Source: Bacteroidaceae bacterium
GTDB taxonomy: Bacteria > Bacteroidota > Bacteroidia > Bacteroidales > Bacteroidaceae
NCBI GenBank assembly: GCA_017470525.1
Contig: JAFUYM010000025.1
Coordinates: 1-64,000, forward strand
Direction: 5' to 3'
DNA: 64,000 nucleotides
Below the pieces are notes generated by a model. It was not told where the DNA came from. It saw only the letters and a program-made list of their open reading frames with translations, and did no database searches. The stretch's first letter is position 1. Each line of letters opens with the position of its first letter. Shown here piece by piece: positions 7,348 through 16,628 of the stretch. A program made the translations under genes and the position numbers.

Positions 7348-9231
7348 ATGCGGCTCATCCGTTTAGTCATATTATCATTTGCATTGGCTTTTCCTTTGTC
7401 CTCGCTTGCACAATACAAAACATTTAGCAAGAATGAGATAGAGGCGGTATTGACTGAACTGGATAGTGCTATTGCCAACAAGAATCTGTATCAAGCGATG
7501 CGCCAGCAGCGTGTCGATAGTTTGGAGCGAGTGGTCAGCACAAGCCCCCCAGATGTGTATTTAGCGAAATGTAAAGAACTATATGAGGCGCTTTCCGACT
7601 TCAATGGCAGACAAGCCCTGAAGGTGTTGGAACGCATTGAAAGAACAGACGAATACGCTAACGACATCAATCTGAGGACATGGGTGCAATTAAACGAATC
7701 GCGCACATACGGAACAATGGGGCTTTATCACAAAGCCAACAACATCACCAACCAGATTGACCCCACCAAACTCTCAAAGGAAGAGCGGCTGCAATATTAC
7801 CACACAGCCCGAAGCAACTACGAGAAGATTTCCGAATATATGTCTGACATCAGCGTAGTGCAAGATGAGGAAAAAATGATGATTACCTATTTCGACAGCA
7901 TCTTGGCACTTCAGCCAGAGGGGGGTGGAAGGGACATCACTATTGCCAACAAGGAAATCTATCTCAATCATCCGCAGAAAGCCCTTGAAGCCATCATGCC
8001 CCGTTTCCCGAAAGCGAAAGGAAAAGAGCATGTCTATATGTGCATGGCATTGGCATCCATCTACAAATTGCTCAACAACCAAGCAAACCACATCTATTAC
8101 CTCGCCCTCACAGCAGTGGAGGACATCAAGGGCGGCACAACTGAATATCAGTCACTTCCCTACCTCGTTTATGCACTCTACGAGGAGAATGAGATTGAAC
8201 GTGCCTACGCCTATCTGATGTGTACGATGGAAGATGCCAACACCTATCCCTCACGCAGTCTTGCGCTCGACGTGTCAAAGTATTTCCCCGTCATCAACTC
8301 ATCGTACAGTTCACATCAGAAAGACATGGAAGACAGTGAGAAACTGAAACGCAACTCACTTGCCTTCACCTTTGCCCTTTTGGCTTTGTCCATCTGTGTG
8401 GCATTCTATTTGGGATGGCACCAGAACAATGCCGCCGCCGAGAGAAAACGTGCAGACGAACTGCAGAAGGCACTCGACCAAGCAGCCATTGCCGACCGCG
8501 TGAAGACCGTCTTCATCCAAAACATGAGACACGAAATCCGTACACCGCTCAATGCCATCATGGGCTTTGCGCAACTCATGTCCAACGACCTCTCGGACGA
8601 AGAACGCTCCCTCTACAATGGCTATATCCAAGAGAGCAACGACCAACTGCTCTCCACCCTCGACAGCATTATTGACGTGAGCAACATGGAAGTAGGCACA
8701 TTCAACTTCCATTTCACCGAAGTGGATGTGGACCAACTCTGCAACGAATGGATGGAAGAGACACGCCAACTGCTTCCTGCTGGCGTCGAGTACATCTACG
8801 AGCCGCAGCGCAACGGACTGACACTCAAAACCGACCAGAAACGTGTCGGACAGGTGCTCCACAACCTTCTCTCCAACGCCTGCAAGAACACCACCAGCGG
8901 AAAAATCACGCTCACCGTCACCCATGACACCTCCGACGACAACATCCTGTTCACGGTAACTGACACAGGCATCGGCATACCTCCAGACAAGACGGATGTC
9001 ATTTTCGAGCACTTTGAGAAACTCGACCACTACAGCCCAGGACTTGGATTGGGTCTCTACGTGTGCCGTCTCATCGCACGTGCCTTGGGAGGCGACATCC
9101 ATCTCGACACAGCCTACACAGGCGGCGCACGGTTCATCTTCACCGTTCCTCGCGACAAGACACCCGAAGGAGAAGGTGCACAGACCTTGCTGGAACAAGC
9201 GAGACTGCAAGCAACAATTCATCATTCATAA
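7348..9231 (+). CDS. Membrane-bound sensor histidine kinase with a TPR-like periplasmic region
   Basis: 627 residues. A signal peptide (MRLIRLVILSFALAFPLSSLAQ) is followed by an alpha-helical periplasmic region of about 310 residues built like TPR repeats. One TM helix follows (LAFTFALLALSICVAFYLGW, about 340-357), then a short coiled coil and the kinase core. The H-box is FIQNMRHEIRTPLNAIMGF (His near 395), the N-box is LHNLLSNACKN, and the G-boxes are DTGIGIPPD and GLGLGLYVC. No receiver or DNA-binding domain is attached and no response regulator gene is adjacent, so the partner must be elsewhere. Signal unknown. Confidence 0.9.
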   Translation: MRLIRLVILSFALAFPLSSLAQYKTFSKNEIEAVLTELDSAIANKNLYQAMRQQRVDSLERVVSTSPPDVYLAKCKELYEALSDFNGRQALKVLERIERTDEYANDINLRTWVQLNESRTYGTMGLYHKANNITNQIDPTKLSKEERLQYYHTARSNYEKISEYMSDISVVQDEEKMMITYFDSILALQPEGGGRDITIANKEIYLNHPQKALEAIMPRFPKAKGKEHVYMCMALASIYKLLNNQANHIYYLALTAVEDIKGGTTEYQSLPYLVYALYEENEIERAYAYLMCTMEDANTYPSRSLALDVSKYFPVINSSYSSHQKDMEDSEKLKRNSLAFTFALLALSICVAFYLGWHQNNAAAERKRADELQKALDQAAIADRVKTVFIQNMRHEIRTPLNAIMGFAQLMSNDLSDEERSLYNGYIQESNDQLLSTLDSIIDVSNMEVGTFNFHFTEVDVDQLCNEWMEETRQLLPAGVEYIYEPQRNGLTLKTDQKRVGQVLHNLLSNACKNTTSGKITLTVTHDTSDDNILFTVTDTGIGIPPDKTDVIFEHFEKLDHYSPGLGLGLYVCRLIARALGGDIHLDTAYTGGARFIFTVPRDKTPEGEGAQTLLEQARLQATIHHS

Positions 9232-9233
9232 TC

Positions 9234-9311
9234 CACAATTCATAATTAGGCCAACGCGATGCATTTTCATCGGGCAACAAACCGAATGGCAATCATGAAT
9301 TATGAATTGTG
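9234..9311. repeat. 14-bp perfect inverted repeat after the kinase gene
   Basis: CACAATTCATAATT (9234-9247) pairs with AATTATGAATTGTG (9298-9311). The same A/T-rich 'aattatgaatt' text also occurs in gaps near 23294 and 41172, so it is dispersed intergenic sequence. It may also serve as a weak terminator. Confidence 0.7.
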
Positions 9312-9328
9312 AATTAAAAAAAAGAAAC

Positions 9329-9769
9329 ATGAATCTGCGACGCACGATACATCTTTTTATCACAGCACCAACCCGCGCCATCCATCGGCGCGGGTTTGGT
9401 GTGCAGTCACCATGGGCATACGAACTCATCCGCGACGTCCTCTTCGAGCCACTGCCCTACTATGCCTACCAGGAACAGCACCTCGACACCCCCCAACAGC
9501 AGCAACTCTTCCGCATCCGCAACCACTTCCGCCACCAGCCCATCGTCATCATCGACGAACAGGCAGGGCAGGCAGCACAGCGTTACGAAGAGGAACTGCA
9601 CACCATCACCCCCGACACCATCCTCATCCTGGAACACACCCACAATGAGAACGCCCCGCTGTGGAACTCCATCGTCCATGACCCACGTGCCATTGTCACC
9701 TTCGACATGGGACAGCGCGGCATGGTCATTTTCGACAAGAAACGCATCAAACAAAACTATCTCCTCTAA
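9329..9769 (+). CDS. Shortened methyltransferase-like protein lacking the SAM-binding core
   Basis: 146 residues from ATG 9329; nine codons of earlier open frame come from the repeat-derived leader. The N-terminus (HRRGFGVQSPWAYELIRDVL) and the C-terminus (VTFDMGQRGMVIFDKKRIKQNY) recall the two ends of a class I SAM-dependent methyltransferase family of Bacteroidota, which as I remember is usually 220-260 residues. The middle here is short and shows no glycine-rich E/DxGxGxG loop. It may be an internally deleted or degenerate member, or a small protein that keeps another role. It is followed after 12 bp by the cobalamin adenosyltransferase gene, so it is expected to be co-transcribed. The family link is from memory and moderate in strength. 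Confidence 0.5.
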   Translation: MNLRRTIHLFITAPTRAIHRRGFGVQSPWAYELIRDVLFEPLPYYAYQEQHLDTPQQQQLFRIRNHFRHQPIVIIDEQAGQAAQRYEEELHTITPDTILILEHTHNENAPLWNSIVHDPRAIVTFDMGQRGMVIFDKKRIKQNYLL

Positions 9770-9781
9770 ACCTCAACTCCC

Positions 9782-10336
9782 ATGAACATCTACACCCGAA
9801 CAGGCGACCAAGGCCAAACCTCACTCGTAGGCGGACAGCGCGTCAGCAAAAGTTGCGCCCGTCTCGAATCCTACGGCACCATCGATGAACTCTGTTCCCA
9901 AATCGGGCTGCTCATCACCTACTGCACCGCCCCCCACGACAGTGAATTTCTCACCAACATTCAAAACACCCTTTTTGTCGTGGGCGGCTATCTTGCCACC
10001 GACAATTCACAACGTGAAGTGCGCACAGGCAATATCGTAACCCCCGACATGGTGACCGACCTCGAGCAAGAGATAGACCGCATCAACGCCACCTTGCCCC
10101 CCTTCCGTTGCTTCATCCTGCCGGGAGGATGCCGTGCCGCCGCCCTTGCCCACGTGTGCCGCACCGTCTGCCGCCGTGCCGAACGCCGCATCCTCGCCCT
10201 CTGCGAAGAAGGAGCCCAAGTCGATGCACAGGTCATAGCCTACGTCAACCGTCTCAGCGACTATCTCTTCGTTTTGGCACGAAAACTCAATGCAGATGAA
10301 AAACATCCTGAAATAATTTGGCAGAGAACAAAATAA
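9782..10336 (+). CDS. ATP:cob(I)alamin adenosyltransferase (PduO type)
   Basis: 184 residues. The enzyme transfers adenosyl from ATP to cob(I)alamin to make coenzyme B12. Signatures are NIYTRTGDQGQTSLVGG at the N-terminus (ATP loop), the RTVCRRAERRI helix near 120, and the closing YVNRLSDYLFVLAR. No diol- or ethanolamine-utilisation genes are nearby, so it most likely supplies cofactor for methylmalonyl-CoA mutase or similar enzymes encoded elsewhere. A new promoter begins five bases after its stop. Confidence 0.93.
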   Translation: MNIYTRTGDQGQTSLVGGQRVSKSCARLESYGTIDELCSQIGLLITYCTAPHDSEFLTNIQNTLFVVGGYLATDNSQREVRTGNIVTPDMVTDLEQEIDRINATLPPFRCFILPGGCRAAALAHVCRTVCRRAERRILALCEEGAQVDAQVIAYVNRLSDYLFVLARKLNADEKHPEIIWQRTK

Positions 10337-10340
10337 GTTG

Positions 10341-10348
10341 TACTTTTG
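10341..10348 (+). promoter_or_regulatory. -7 box TACTTTTG for the small acidic gene
   Basis: A TAnnTTTG match immediately after the adenosyltransferase stop and 30 bp before the next ATG. It sets the start at 10379 rather than at an in-frame ATG at 10346. Confidence 0.6.
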
Positions 10349-10378
10349 CGCCCAAAATCAAAAACATATACAAGAACT

Positions 10379-10600
10379 ATGTATTGGACACTTGAATTAG
10401 CATCAAAACTGGAAGACGCCCCTTGGCCAGCCACCAAGGAAGAACTCATCGACTATGCCACCCGCTCAGGCGCACCGCTCGAAGTGATAGAAAACCTCGA
10501 AGAAATCGAGGACGAGGGAGACATCTATGAATCTATCGAAGAAATCTGGCCCGACTACCCCTCCAAGGAAGACTTTCTGTGGGACGAAGAGGAGTATTAA
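10379..10600 (+). CDS. Small acidic protein, DUF2795-like
   Basis: 73 residues, strongly acidic at the C-terminus (long runs of Asp/Glu ending WDEEEY). The first half (WTLELASKLEDAPWPATKEELIDYA, then APLEVIENLEEIEDEGD) resembles the DUF2795 family, found as short proteins in Bacteroidota. Function unknown. It has its own -7 box. Confidence 0.75.
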   Translation: MYWTLELASKLEDAPWPATKEELIDYATRSGAPLEVIENLEEIEDEGDIYESIEEIWPDYPSKEDFLWDEEEY

Positions 10601-10768
10601 GACCGCATCCTGATTCAGCAGCCTATCAATCAGTAAGATAAACAAAGTAAGTTTATTTGGCTCGCTGATTCATTTTTCTGCGGTATGGATGGCAAGAAAC
10701 CCATGATTGAGGAACAAGATGTTTATCGCAGAGGGATTTCTTATCTTTTTGTTTTTTGTTGGACAAAA

Positions 10769-10833
10769 TCGCACTGCTCCAGTCCGATGCATCGGACTGG
10801 AGCAGTGCGGCATGTCGGACTGGAGCAGTCCGA
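10769..10833. repeat. Three-unit 23-bp-period palindromic repeat array (copy B)
   Basis: Units start at 10769, 10792 and 10815. Each of the three 19-bp units is identical to its counterpart at 1003-1067, and only the 4-nt spacers differ (TGCA, CATG here). It lies in the 464-bp gap 10601-11064. That gap also has a weak stem (ATAAAC/GTTTAT near 10636-10655) and a promoter; I see no gene in it. Confidence 0.9.
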
Positions 10834-11024
10834 AAGAGAAGTTATCGCTTCGCTCAGAAATCAAAGACGTATGTGATGCTGTTAGCCGAACATCGTCTCT
10901 AACTTCTTTAACTTCAAAGAGAGTCAAACTCCCCAAACTTAAATTAATTGTTAATAATTCATTATTTTACAGCCCATCTGATACAAACTTTCGTGCTTTA
11001 GGCTTTCATTTATAGTTTTTTCGT

Positions 11025-11032
11025 TATCTTTG
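11025..11032 (+). promoter_or_regulatory. -7 box TATCTTTG for the GH43 gene
   Basis: A perfect TAnnTTTG match, 32 bp before the GH43 lipoprotein ATG. Confidence 0.65.
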
Positions 11033-11064
11033 CAACAAGAAATGAAACCTAAATCACAAGTCAC

Positions 11065-12777
11065 ATGAAACATCTTACAATGGAACGGAGCCTTTCGGGG
11101 CTTCTCATCGGGGCGGTTTGCAGTATGGCAGCCATGACCGCCTGCACCACAAAAACAACGGAAATGGCAGAAAAAGAATCCCCAACGGTGGGCAACCCCT
11201 ACCTGCCTCTGTGGGAGCATATCCCCGATGGAGAGCCCTATGTGTTTGAAGACCCCGACCAGCCCGGAAAGTACCGTGTCTATATCTACGGCTCGCACGA
11301 CAGCATGATTACTGGCTACTGCGGACGTGAGCAGGTGGTGTGGTCGGCATCGGTCGATAGCCTCTACTGCTGGCGATATGACGGCGAAATCCTGCGTGTG
11401 GACAAGAACGGGAAAGGCGAACCCATCAATGCCGAAGGGAAGGCGGATGTACTGTATGCACCCGACGTGACGATGGTGAAGAATGCAGACGGCACGAAGA
11501 CGTATTATCTCTACCCGAACAATCAGGAATGGGGACGCAATGGCATGGTGGCAAAGAGCAACCGCCCCGACGGTCCCTTCGAGGTGTGCAACTGGAACAA
11601 GGAGAATCCTTTCCAAACAGATGGTGTGCTGAAGTTCGACCCTGCCGTGTTTGTGGATGATGACGGTCGTGTGTATGGCTACTGGGGCTTCGAACGTTCC
11701 TATGCAGCCGAGTTTGACCCTGAAACGATGGCAACCGTAAAGCCTGGCACAGAAATTGTGGAAGACATGATTCCTGGACACAAACAAGATGAGGTGTTCC
11801 GTTTCTTCGAGGCTTCTTCCATCCGAAAAATCAAAGACAAGTATGTGTTCATCTACAGCCGTTTCACCCGGGATGGAGAGTTCGGGTTGCCTATTTCCAA
11901 CTACACTTTGGCATACGCATATAGCGACCATCCATTAGGTCCATGGACGTATGGCGGCACTATCATCGACGGTCGTGGACGCGAAATCAACGAGCAAGGC
12001 GACACCATTGCCTCCGCCTCCCCCGACGGCAACACGCACGGTAGCATCTGTGAAATCAATGGACAATGGTATGTGTTTTACCACCGTCAAACTGGCATCA
12101 ATGAATATGCCCGTCAGGCGATGGTGGCTCCCATCACCGTAAAGGTGGAAGAGGGCAAAGGCGGCAAGGTAGAAATCAGCGAAGGCGAATATAACTCTGA
12201 AGGCTTCGCATTAAATGGTCTGAACCCACTGGAACGCCACTCTGCCGGCATCGCCTGCTGGTACACGGCTCCGAAACCCGCTATACATGCGTGGCCCAAC
12301 AACACCTTCTTTGGTTCTTACGTAGATGCAGGGTATGGTGGCGAATCAGGCATGAGCAAGGAAGAGGCGCAGGCAACAAGCGCCAAGTATGATGCTCCTT
12401 ACGACCTTCGCTACAACACCAATCCTGTTGTGAACAACACGGACGGATCCATCGTGGGCTACAAATACTTCAACTTCAACAGCACAGAAGGACGTGATAA
12501 TGTACAACTCCTATTACTCCTCACCCCAGAGGGCATTGACGGGACCATCGAAATCATGGCAGACCGTCCTTGGACTTCACAAGGAGGAAAACTGTTAGGC
12601 ACTTATAAACTGAGTGCCAACGATGGAACAGAAAAAACATGGGTGCATACAGACCTGCCAGAATTGGGTAAACTGAAGGGTAAGCATGCCATCTTCTTCA
12701 AGTTCAAGTCAGACACCAAGGAGAAATCCCTCTGCACCCTCCACGAATTCGTATTTCAATCAATAAATGAAGGTTAG
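11065..12777 (+). CDS. GH43 family glycoside hydrolase, lipoprotein
   Basis: 570 residues. The N-terminus ends in a lipobox (AMTAC, Cys near 27), so the protein is membrane anchored, probably at the cell surface. The five-bladed GH43 propeller spans about 45-330. Candidate catalytic residues are Asp in FEDPDQPGKY, Asp in YAPDVT and Glu in FRFFEASSI, with HGSICEINGQWYVFYHRQ at the last blade. A C-terminal beta-sandwich (about 410-570, including NPVVNNTDGSIVGYKYFNF) looks like a CBM6-type module. Typical substrates are arabinan or arabinoxylan side chains. It is followed by a nucleosidase gene with a 4-nt gap, an unexpected operon partner. Confidence 0.88.
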   Translation: MKHLTMERSLSGLLIGAVCSMAAMTACTTKTTEMAEKESPTVGNPYLPLWEHIPDGEPYVFEDPDQPGKYRVYIYGSHDSMITGYCGREQVVWSASVDSLYCWRYDGEILRVDKNGKGEPINAEGKADVLYAPDVTMVKNADGTKTYYLYPNNQEWGRNGMVAKSNRPDGPFEVCNWNKENPFQTDGVLKFDPAVFVDDDGRVYGYWGFERSYAAEFDPETMATVKPGTEIVEDMIPGHKQDEVFRFFEASSIRKIKDKYVFIYSRFTRDGEFGLPISNYTLAYAYSDHPLGPWTYGGTIIDGRGREINEQGDTIASASPDGNTHGSICEINGQWYVFYHRQTGINEYARQAMVAPITVKVEEGKGGKVEISEGEYNSEGFALNGLNPLERHSAGIACWYTAPKPAIHAWPNNTFFGSYVDAGYGGESGMSKEEAQATSAKYDAPYDLRYNTNPVVNNTDGSIVGYKYFNFNSTEGRDNVQLLLLLTPEGIDGTIEIMADRPWTSQGGKLLGTYKLSANDGTEKTWVHTDLPELGKLKGKHAIFFKFKSDTKEKSLCTLHEFVFQSINEG

Positions 12778-12781
12778 AACC

Positions 12782-13498
12782 ATGAGAGTTTGTTATGTTG
12801 TAGCGATGGTGGCTGAAGCCAAGCCATTCATCGAACGGTATGGCATCAAGGAAGTGGAGGGGTTCTTTGCCCCCCTTCCTTGCAGGCTGTACGAGGGTGA
12901 AGTGAAGGGGATGACCCTGAACGTAGTGCTGAACGGTCAGCAGAACGGCAGCGACCTCGTGGGTTGTGAGGCGGCAACGGTGGCAACGCTGAGTGCCATC
13001 CAACGACTGAAGCCCGACCTCATCATCAATTCGGGCACTTGTGGGGCATTCCGTGCCAACGGTGCAGGGATTGCCGATGTATTTATTGGCAACGGAGTGA
13101 TGTTCCACGACCGACGTGTGCCGGGCGATGATGCTTGGGGCACCCAAAGTCTGGGGAACTACGCCGTGTGGGAAGGCTCTCAAGCCTTGGCTGAGGCATT
13201 GGGACTGAAAATGGGGAAGGTGACCACAGGTTCGTCATTAGACATGCAACCTTGCGACCTCGACATGATTCAGCGACATGGCGGCGAGTTGAAAGACATG
13301 GAAGGAGCCGCCGTTGGCTTCGTCTGCTCACTCCTGCACACCCCCATCCTTTACGTGAAATCCGTCACCGACCTCTGCGACGGAGGGGCTGAAACCTTCG
13401 AGGAGTTTTCCCGCAATCTTGGCAAAGCATGCGAGGCTCTGAAAGTGGCGAATGAGCAGGTGATTGACTATCTAACGGGGCAAATACGCGTTGTTTAA
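12782..13498 (+). CDS. MTA/SAH-type nucleosidase (nucleoside phosphorylase fold)
   Basis: 238 residues from ATG 12782, just after the GH43 stop; an ATG at 12767 would overlap the GH43 gene. It shows the PNP/UDP family features: VVAMVAEAKPFIE at the start, NSGTCGAFR (phosphate/ribose loop) near 80, and the conserved KDMEGAAVGFV near 170, whose Glu binds the ribose. A late Asp (SVTDLCDGG) fits the base-activating aspartate. These enzymes hydrolyse 5'-methylthioadenosine or S-adenosylhomocysteine. Futalosine hydrolase is an alternative within the same fold. Confidence 0.82.
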   Translation: MRVCYVVAMVAEAKPFIERYGIKEVEGFFAPLPCRLYEGEVKGMTLNVVLNGQQNGSDLVGCEAATVATLSAIQRLKPDLIINSGTCGAFRANGAGIADVFIGNGVMFHDRRVPGDDAWGTQSLGNYAVWEGSQALAEALGLKMGKVTTGSSLDMQPCDLDMIQRHGGELKDMEGAAVGFVCSLLHTPILYVKSVTDLCDGGAETFEEFSRNLGKACEALKVANEQVIDYLTGQIRVV

Positions 13499-13542
13499 TG
13501 TTTTTTAACTTTTAGTTCCCGACGGTACGGTAAAATTTTTCA

Positions 13543-13550
13543 TAAATTTG
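13543..13550 (+). promoter_or_regulatory. -7 box TAAATTTG for the ABC exporter
   Basis: TAnnTTTG match 77 bp before the exporter ATG, leaving a leader of about 70 nt. Confidence 0.55.
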
Positions 13551-13626
13551 CACACAAGAGCGTGTTTCCACTTAAGAAGTCCCCAAAAGACGGAAGAAGT
13601 TGGAAGTGAAGTGATTAGTTTATAAC

Positions 13627-16533
13627 ATGACAGACATTATTCTTTCGAGTTTCCTGAGCCTTTTTGCCTTATTTGGCAAGGAGGAGCAAGTAGATGAGGA
13701 ACGGGCAAAAGCAATGCTCGTCAACTACTTGCGTCACCAGTTCGGAATCAGGAACATCGATACTTATATTGGTCTGTATAGTGATATGCGTGTTGCCTAC
13801 GAGATGTCGGAAGACTTGAATGTGGCAGATGTGGTGGAGTCTATCTGCACGAACCTGCATGGGCAGATACGTGCAACAGAAGAGCCACTGCTGCTGTTGC
13901 GACTCATGGAGTTCTGCGGCAACAAAGAGGGAAAGGTACACGGCATTTTCCAAGTCATGGCTGAGAAATTCCACATTTCCGAAAGCCTGTTCCAAGATTT
14001 TGTGGATTTTGTGAACGGAACGGAAACAAAGAATGTCATGTTACATCGGCTGGACGGATTTGATGGTGAACTGAAAACCTTATACAATGACAGCAGCAAG
14101 ACATTGGTCTTCACATACATAGGCAGCGAAACCGTACTGTTGAATGATGTCCCTGTGTTGTCGGGAGCCTATCAGGTGTGGATGCAGAGCAGTGTACTAA
14201 AAGGACACAACGGAAAACCCGTTTATTATTCCACCATCATCGATGCCCACAACAAGAAAATAGGGCTGGCAGACAGCACACGGGAGGAAAAGGTGGAATT
14301 TCGCGGACGCAACATCAACTTCCGATTCCCGAACAGCGACAACGGCATGCACAACCTCAGTTTCACTCTGCATAGCGGCGAGTTGCTTGCCATCATGGGT
14401 GGTTCGGGCACAGGCAAATCGACCTTGCTTTCCATTCTCAATGGTAGCATCATTCCACAAGAAGGCAGCATCACCATCAACGGGCATGACATATCAGAGC
14501 CAGAAGCCAAACTGCTGATTGGCTTTGTTCCACAAGATGACTTGCTAATTGAAGAACTCACGGTGTATCAAAACCTGTGGTTCACTGCCAAACTCTGTTT
14601 CGATGGGATGCCCGACGAAGAAATTGACCGCCGTGTGATGAAAACGCTGAAAGACTTAGGGCTTGACGCTGCCAAGGACTTGAAGGTTGGCTCAGCCATT
14701 AACAAATACATATCGGGGGGGCAGCGAAAACGACTGAATATCGCACTGGAACTGATACGTGAGCCATCCGTGCTGTTCCTCGACGAACCCACCTCTGGGC
14801 TTTCATCGACTGACACGGAGAAGGTGGTGAACTTGCTGAAAGAACAGACCTGCAAGGGCAAGTTGATTGTGGTGAACATCCATCAACCATCCAGCGATGT
14901 GTATAAACTGTTCGACCGCCTGTGGCTACTCGATCGAGGTGGATACCCCGTGTTCGACGGCAATCCCATTGATGCCATCACCTATTTCAAGGAAGCGGCA
15001 AACTATGCAGATGCAGAAACAAGCACCTGCCCGACTTGCGGGAACGTGAACCCCGAGATTGTCTTGAACATCATTGATGAGAAGGCACTGAACCACAGTG
15101 GTGAAATCTCTGATAACCGCAAGATGACACCACAGGAATGGCATCGTCTCTATTTGGAGAGAAGACCAGAGCAACCTGCACCCCAAATTAGCGCAGTGCC
15201 ATCTTCCGACCAGAAGAAACCCCATGCGTTCAAGCAGTTCGCCATCTTCCTGCAACGCAACATCAAGACAAAAATCACGAACCTCCAATACCTGAGCATC
15301 ACTCTGCTGGAAGCCCCCCTGCTTGCCATCGTCTGTGCTTTGCTCACACGCTATGCCCCAGCAGAAGGCTACAGCGTGAGGGACAACAAGAATCTGGTCA
15401 GTTACTTCTTCATGGCAGTGATTGTAGCAACATTCATCGGCATGAGCGGAAGTGCAGAAGAAATCATCAAAGACCGCTCGTTGCTGAAACGAGAGAAATT
15501 CCTGCACCTCTCCTACAGCAGTTACATTTGGTCGAAAATCATCTATATGGCAGGCATTTCGTTAATACAAACCTGCCTGTTCATCCTCATCGGCAATACC
15601 ATCATGGACTTGCAAGGACTCTTCGGCATGTGGTGGCTCATCCTATTCATCACCGCCTTCCTTTCAAATCTGATAGGTCTGTTGCTCTCGCAAAGCCTCA
15701 GTTCTGTCATTGCCATCTACATCAGCATCCCGATGCTGCTCATTCCTCAGATACTGCTTTGCGGACTGGTTGTCAGTTTCCCTGACCTCACCCCTAAGAG
15801 CACCACAGGAAATGTGCCTGTCATTGGCGACATCATCCCCTCAAGATGGGCATACGAAGCGTTGGCTGTCACATCCTTCACCGACAATGAGTACGAAAAA
15901 GACCTCTTCGAACTGGACAAGAAAAAATACGAGAACCTCTACTATAACTCCGTCTTCCTCTATGAATTGCAGTCGCAACTGGAGACGATGAATGATGAGC
16001 AGAAGAACGGAAAAGAAGTGAAGCCCGAACATCTGGAAGTGATACGGACAAACCTGCCGCTCCTGGCTCGGTATGAAGGCGTGAAGCCATATCAGGGCGA
16101 TTATTCTTACGTTTCATTACACCAATACATGAAAGAGACGGAACGGTATCTTGTAAAGGAAGGGAACAAGGCGACACTGAAGGAAGATGCCCAGATGGCA
16201 AAGATGATACGAGAGAAAGGCAAAGATGCAGTCCTTGCATTGAAGCGTGACCACTGCAACTTGAAACTGAAGGATTTAGTGACAGGAGCCGACCAAGGAC
16301 GAGTCATCGACATCGTAGATAGTTATATCGTGCCTCGTGCCGGCATTGTTTATCTGACACCTCACGACCCGTTGGGAAGAGCCCCATTCTACAGCAGCGA
16401 GAAACTGCTTGGCAAATGGCACGTCAAGACGCTCTGCTTCAACCTTGCCGTCATGTGCATCATGAGCATCATCCTCGCCATCCTCCTCTTCACAGACTGT
16501 CCCGGGAAGTATGTCAGGAAAGAAGGTTACTAA
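13627..16533 (+). CDS. ABCG-like ABC transporter, ATPase fused to permease
   Basis: 968 residues. An acidic helical N-terminal region (about 1-150, TerB-like) precedes the ATPase. Walker A is GGSGTGKST near 258, the signature is SGGQRKR near 363, and Walker B is LFLDEPTSG near 383. Next comes a linker with a CPTCG pair near 472. Five TM segments lie at about 555-720 (ABC-2 membrane type), then a large soluble loop and a last TM near 940-960. The order ATPase-then-TMs is that of the ABCG/White half-transporters, so it would dimerise as an exporter. Substrate unknown. The CxxC and the N-terminal extension are outside the classic ABCG layout. Confidence 0.88.
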   Translation: MTDIILSSFLSLFALFGKEEQVDEERAKAMLVNYLRHQFGIRNIDTYIGLYSDMRVAYEMSEDLNVADVVESICTNLHGQIRATEEPLLLLRLMEFCGNKEGKVHGIFQVMAEKFHISESLFQDFVDFVNGTETKNVMLHRLDGFDGELKTLYNDSSKTLVFTYIGSETVLLNDVPVLSGAYQVWMQSSVLKGHNGKPVYYSTIIDAHNKKIGLADSTREEKVEFRGRNINFRFPNSDNGMHNLSFTLHSGELLAIMGGSGTGKSTLLSILNGSIIPQEGSITINGHDISEPEAKLLIGFVPQDDLLIEELTVYQNLWFTAKLCFDGMPDEEIDRRVMKTLKDLGLDAAKDLKVGSAINKYISGGQRKRLNIALELIREPSVLFLDEPTSGLSSTDTEKVVNLLKEQTCKGKLIVVNIHQPSSDVYKLFDRLWLLDRGGYPVFDGNPIDAITYFKEAANYADAETSTCPTCGNVNPEIVLNIIDEKALNHSGEISDNRKMTPQEWHRLYLERRPEQPAPQISAVPSSDQKKPHAFKQFAIFLQRNIKTKITNLQYLSITLLEAPLLAIVCALLTRYAPAEGYSVRDNKNLVSYFFMAVIVATFIGMSGSAEEIIKDRSLLKREKFLHLSYSSYIWSKIIYMAGISLIQTCLFILIGNTIMDLQGLFGMWWLILFITAFLSNLIGLLLSQSLSSVIAIYISIPMLLIPQILLCGLVVSFPDLTPKSTTGNVPVIGDIIPSRWAYEALAVTSFTDNEYEKDLFELDKKKYENLYYNSVFLYELQSQLETMNDEQKNGKEVKPEHLEVIRTNLPLLARYEGVKPYQGDYSYVSLHQYMKETERYLVKEGNKATLKEDAQMAKMIREKGKDAVLALKRDHCNLKLKDLVTGADQGRVIDIVDSYIVPRAGIVYLTPHDPLGRAPFYSSEKLLGKWHVKTLCFNLAVMCIMSIILAILLFTDCPGKYVRKEGY

Positions 16534-16628
16534 ACAAAACATACGCGGGGTTGCCCATCATCCCCTTGTTCCAATCAAGAAACAAATCACAACATTCTAA
16601 TAACATAACAATAAACAAAATTCTAACA

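Noticed and set aside
9782-10336. Part of a propanediol or ethanolamine microcompartment operon
   Set aside because: No shell proteins or diol dehydratase nearby.
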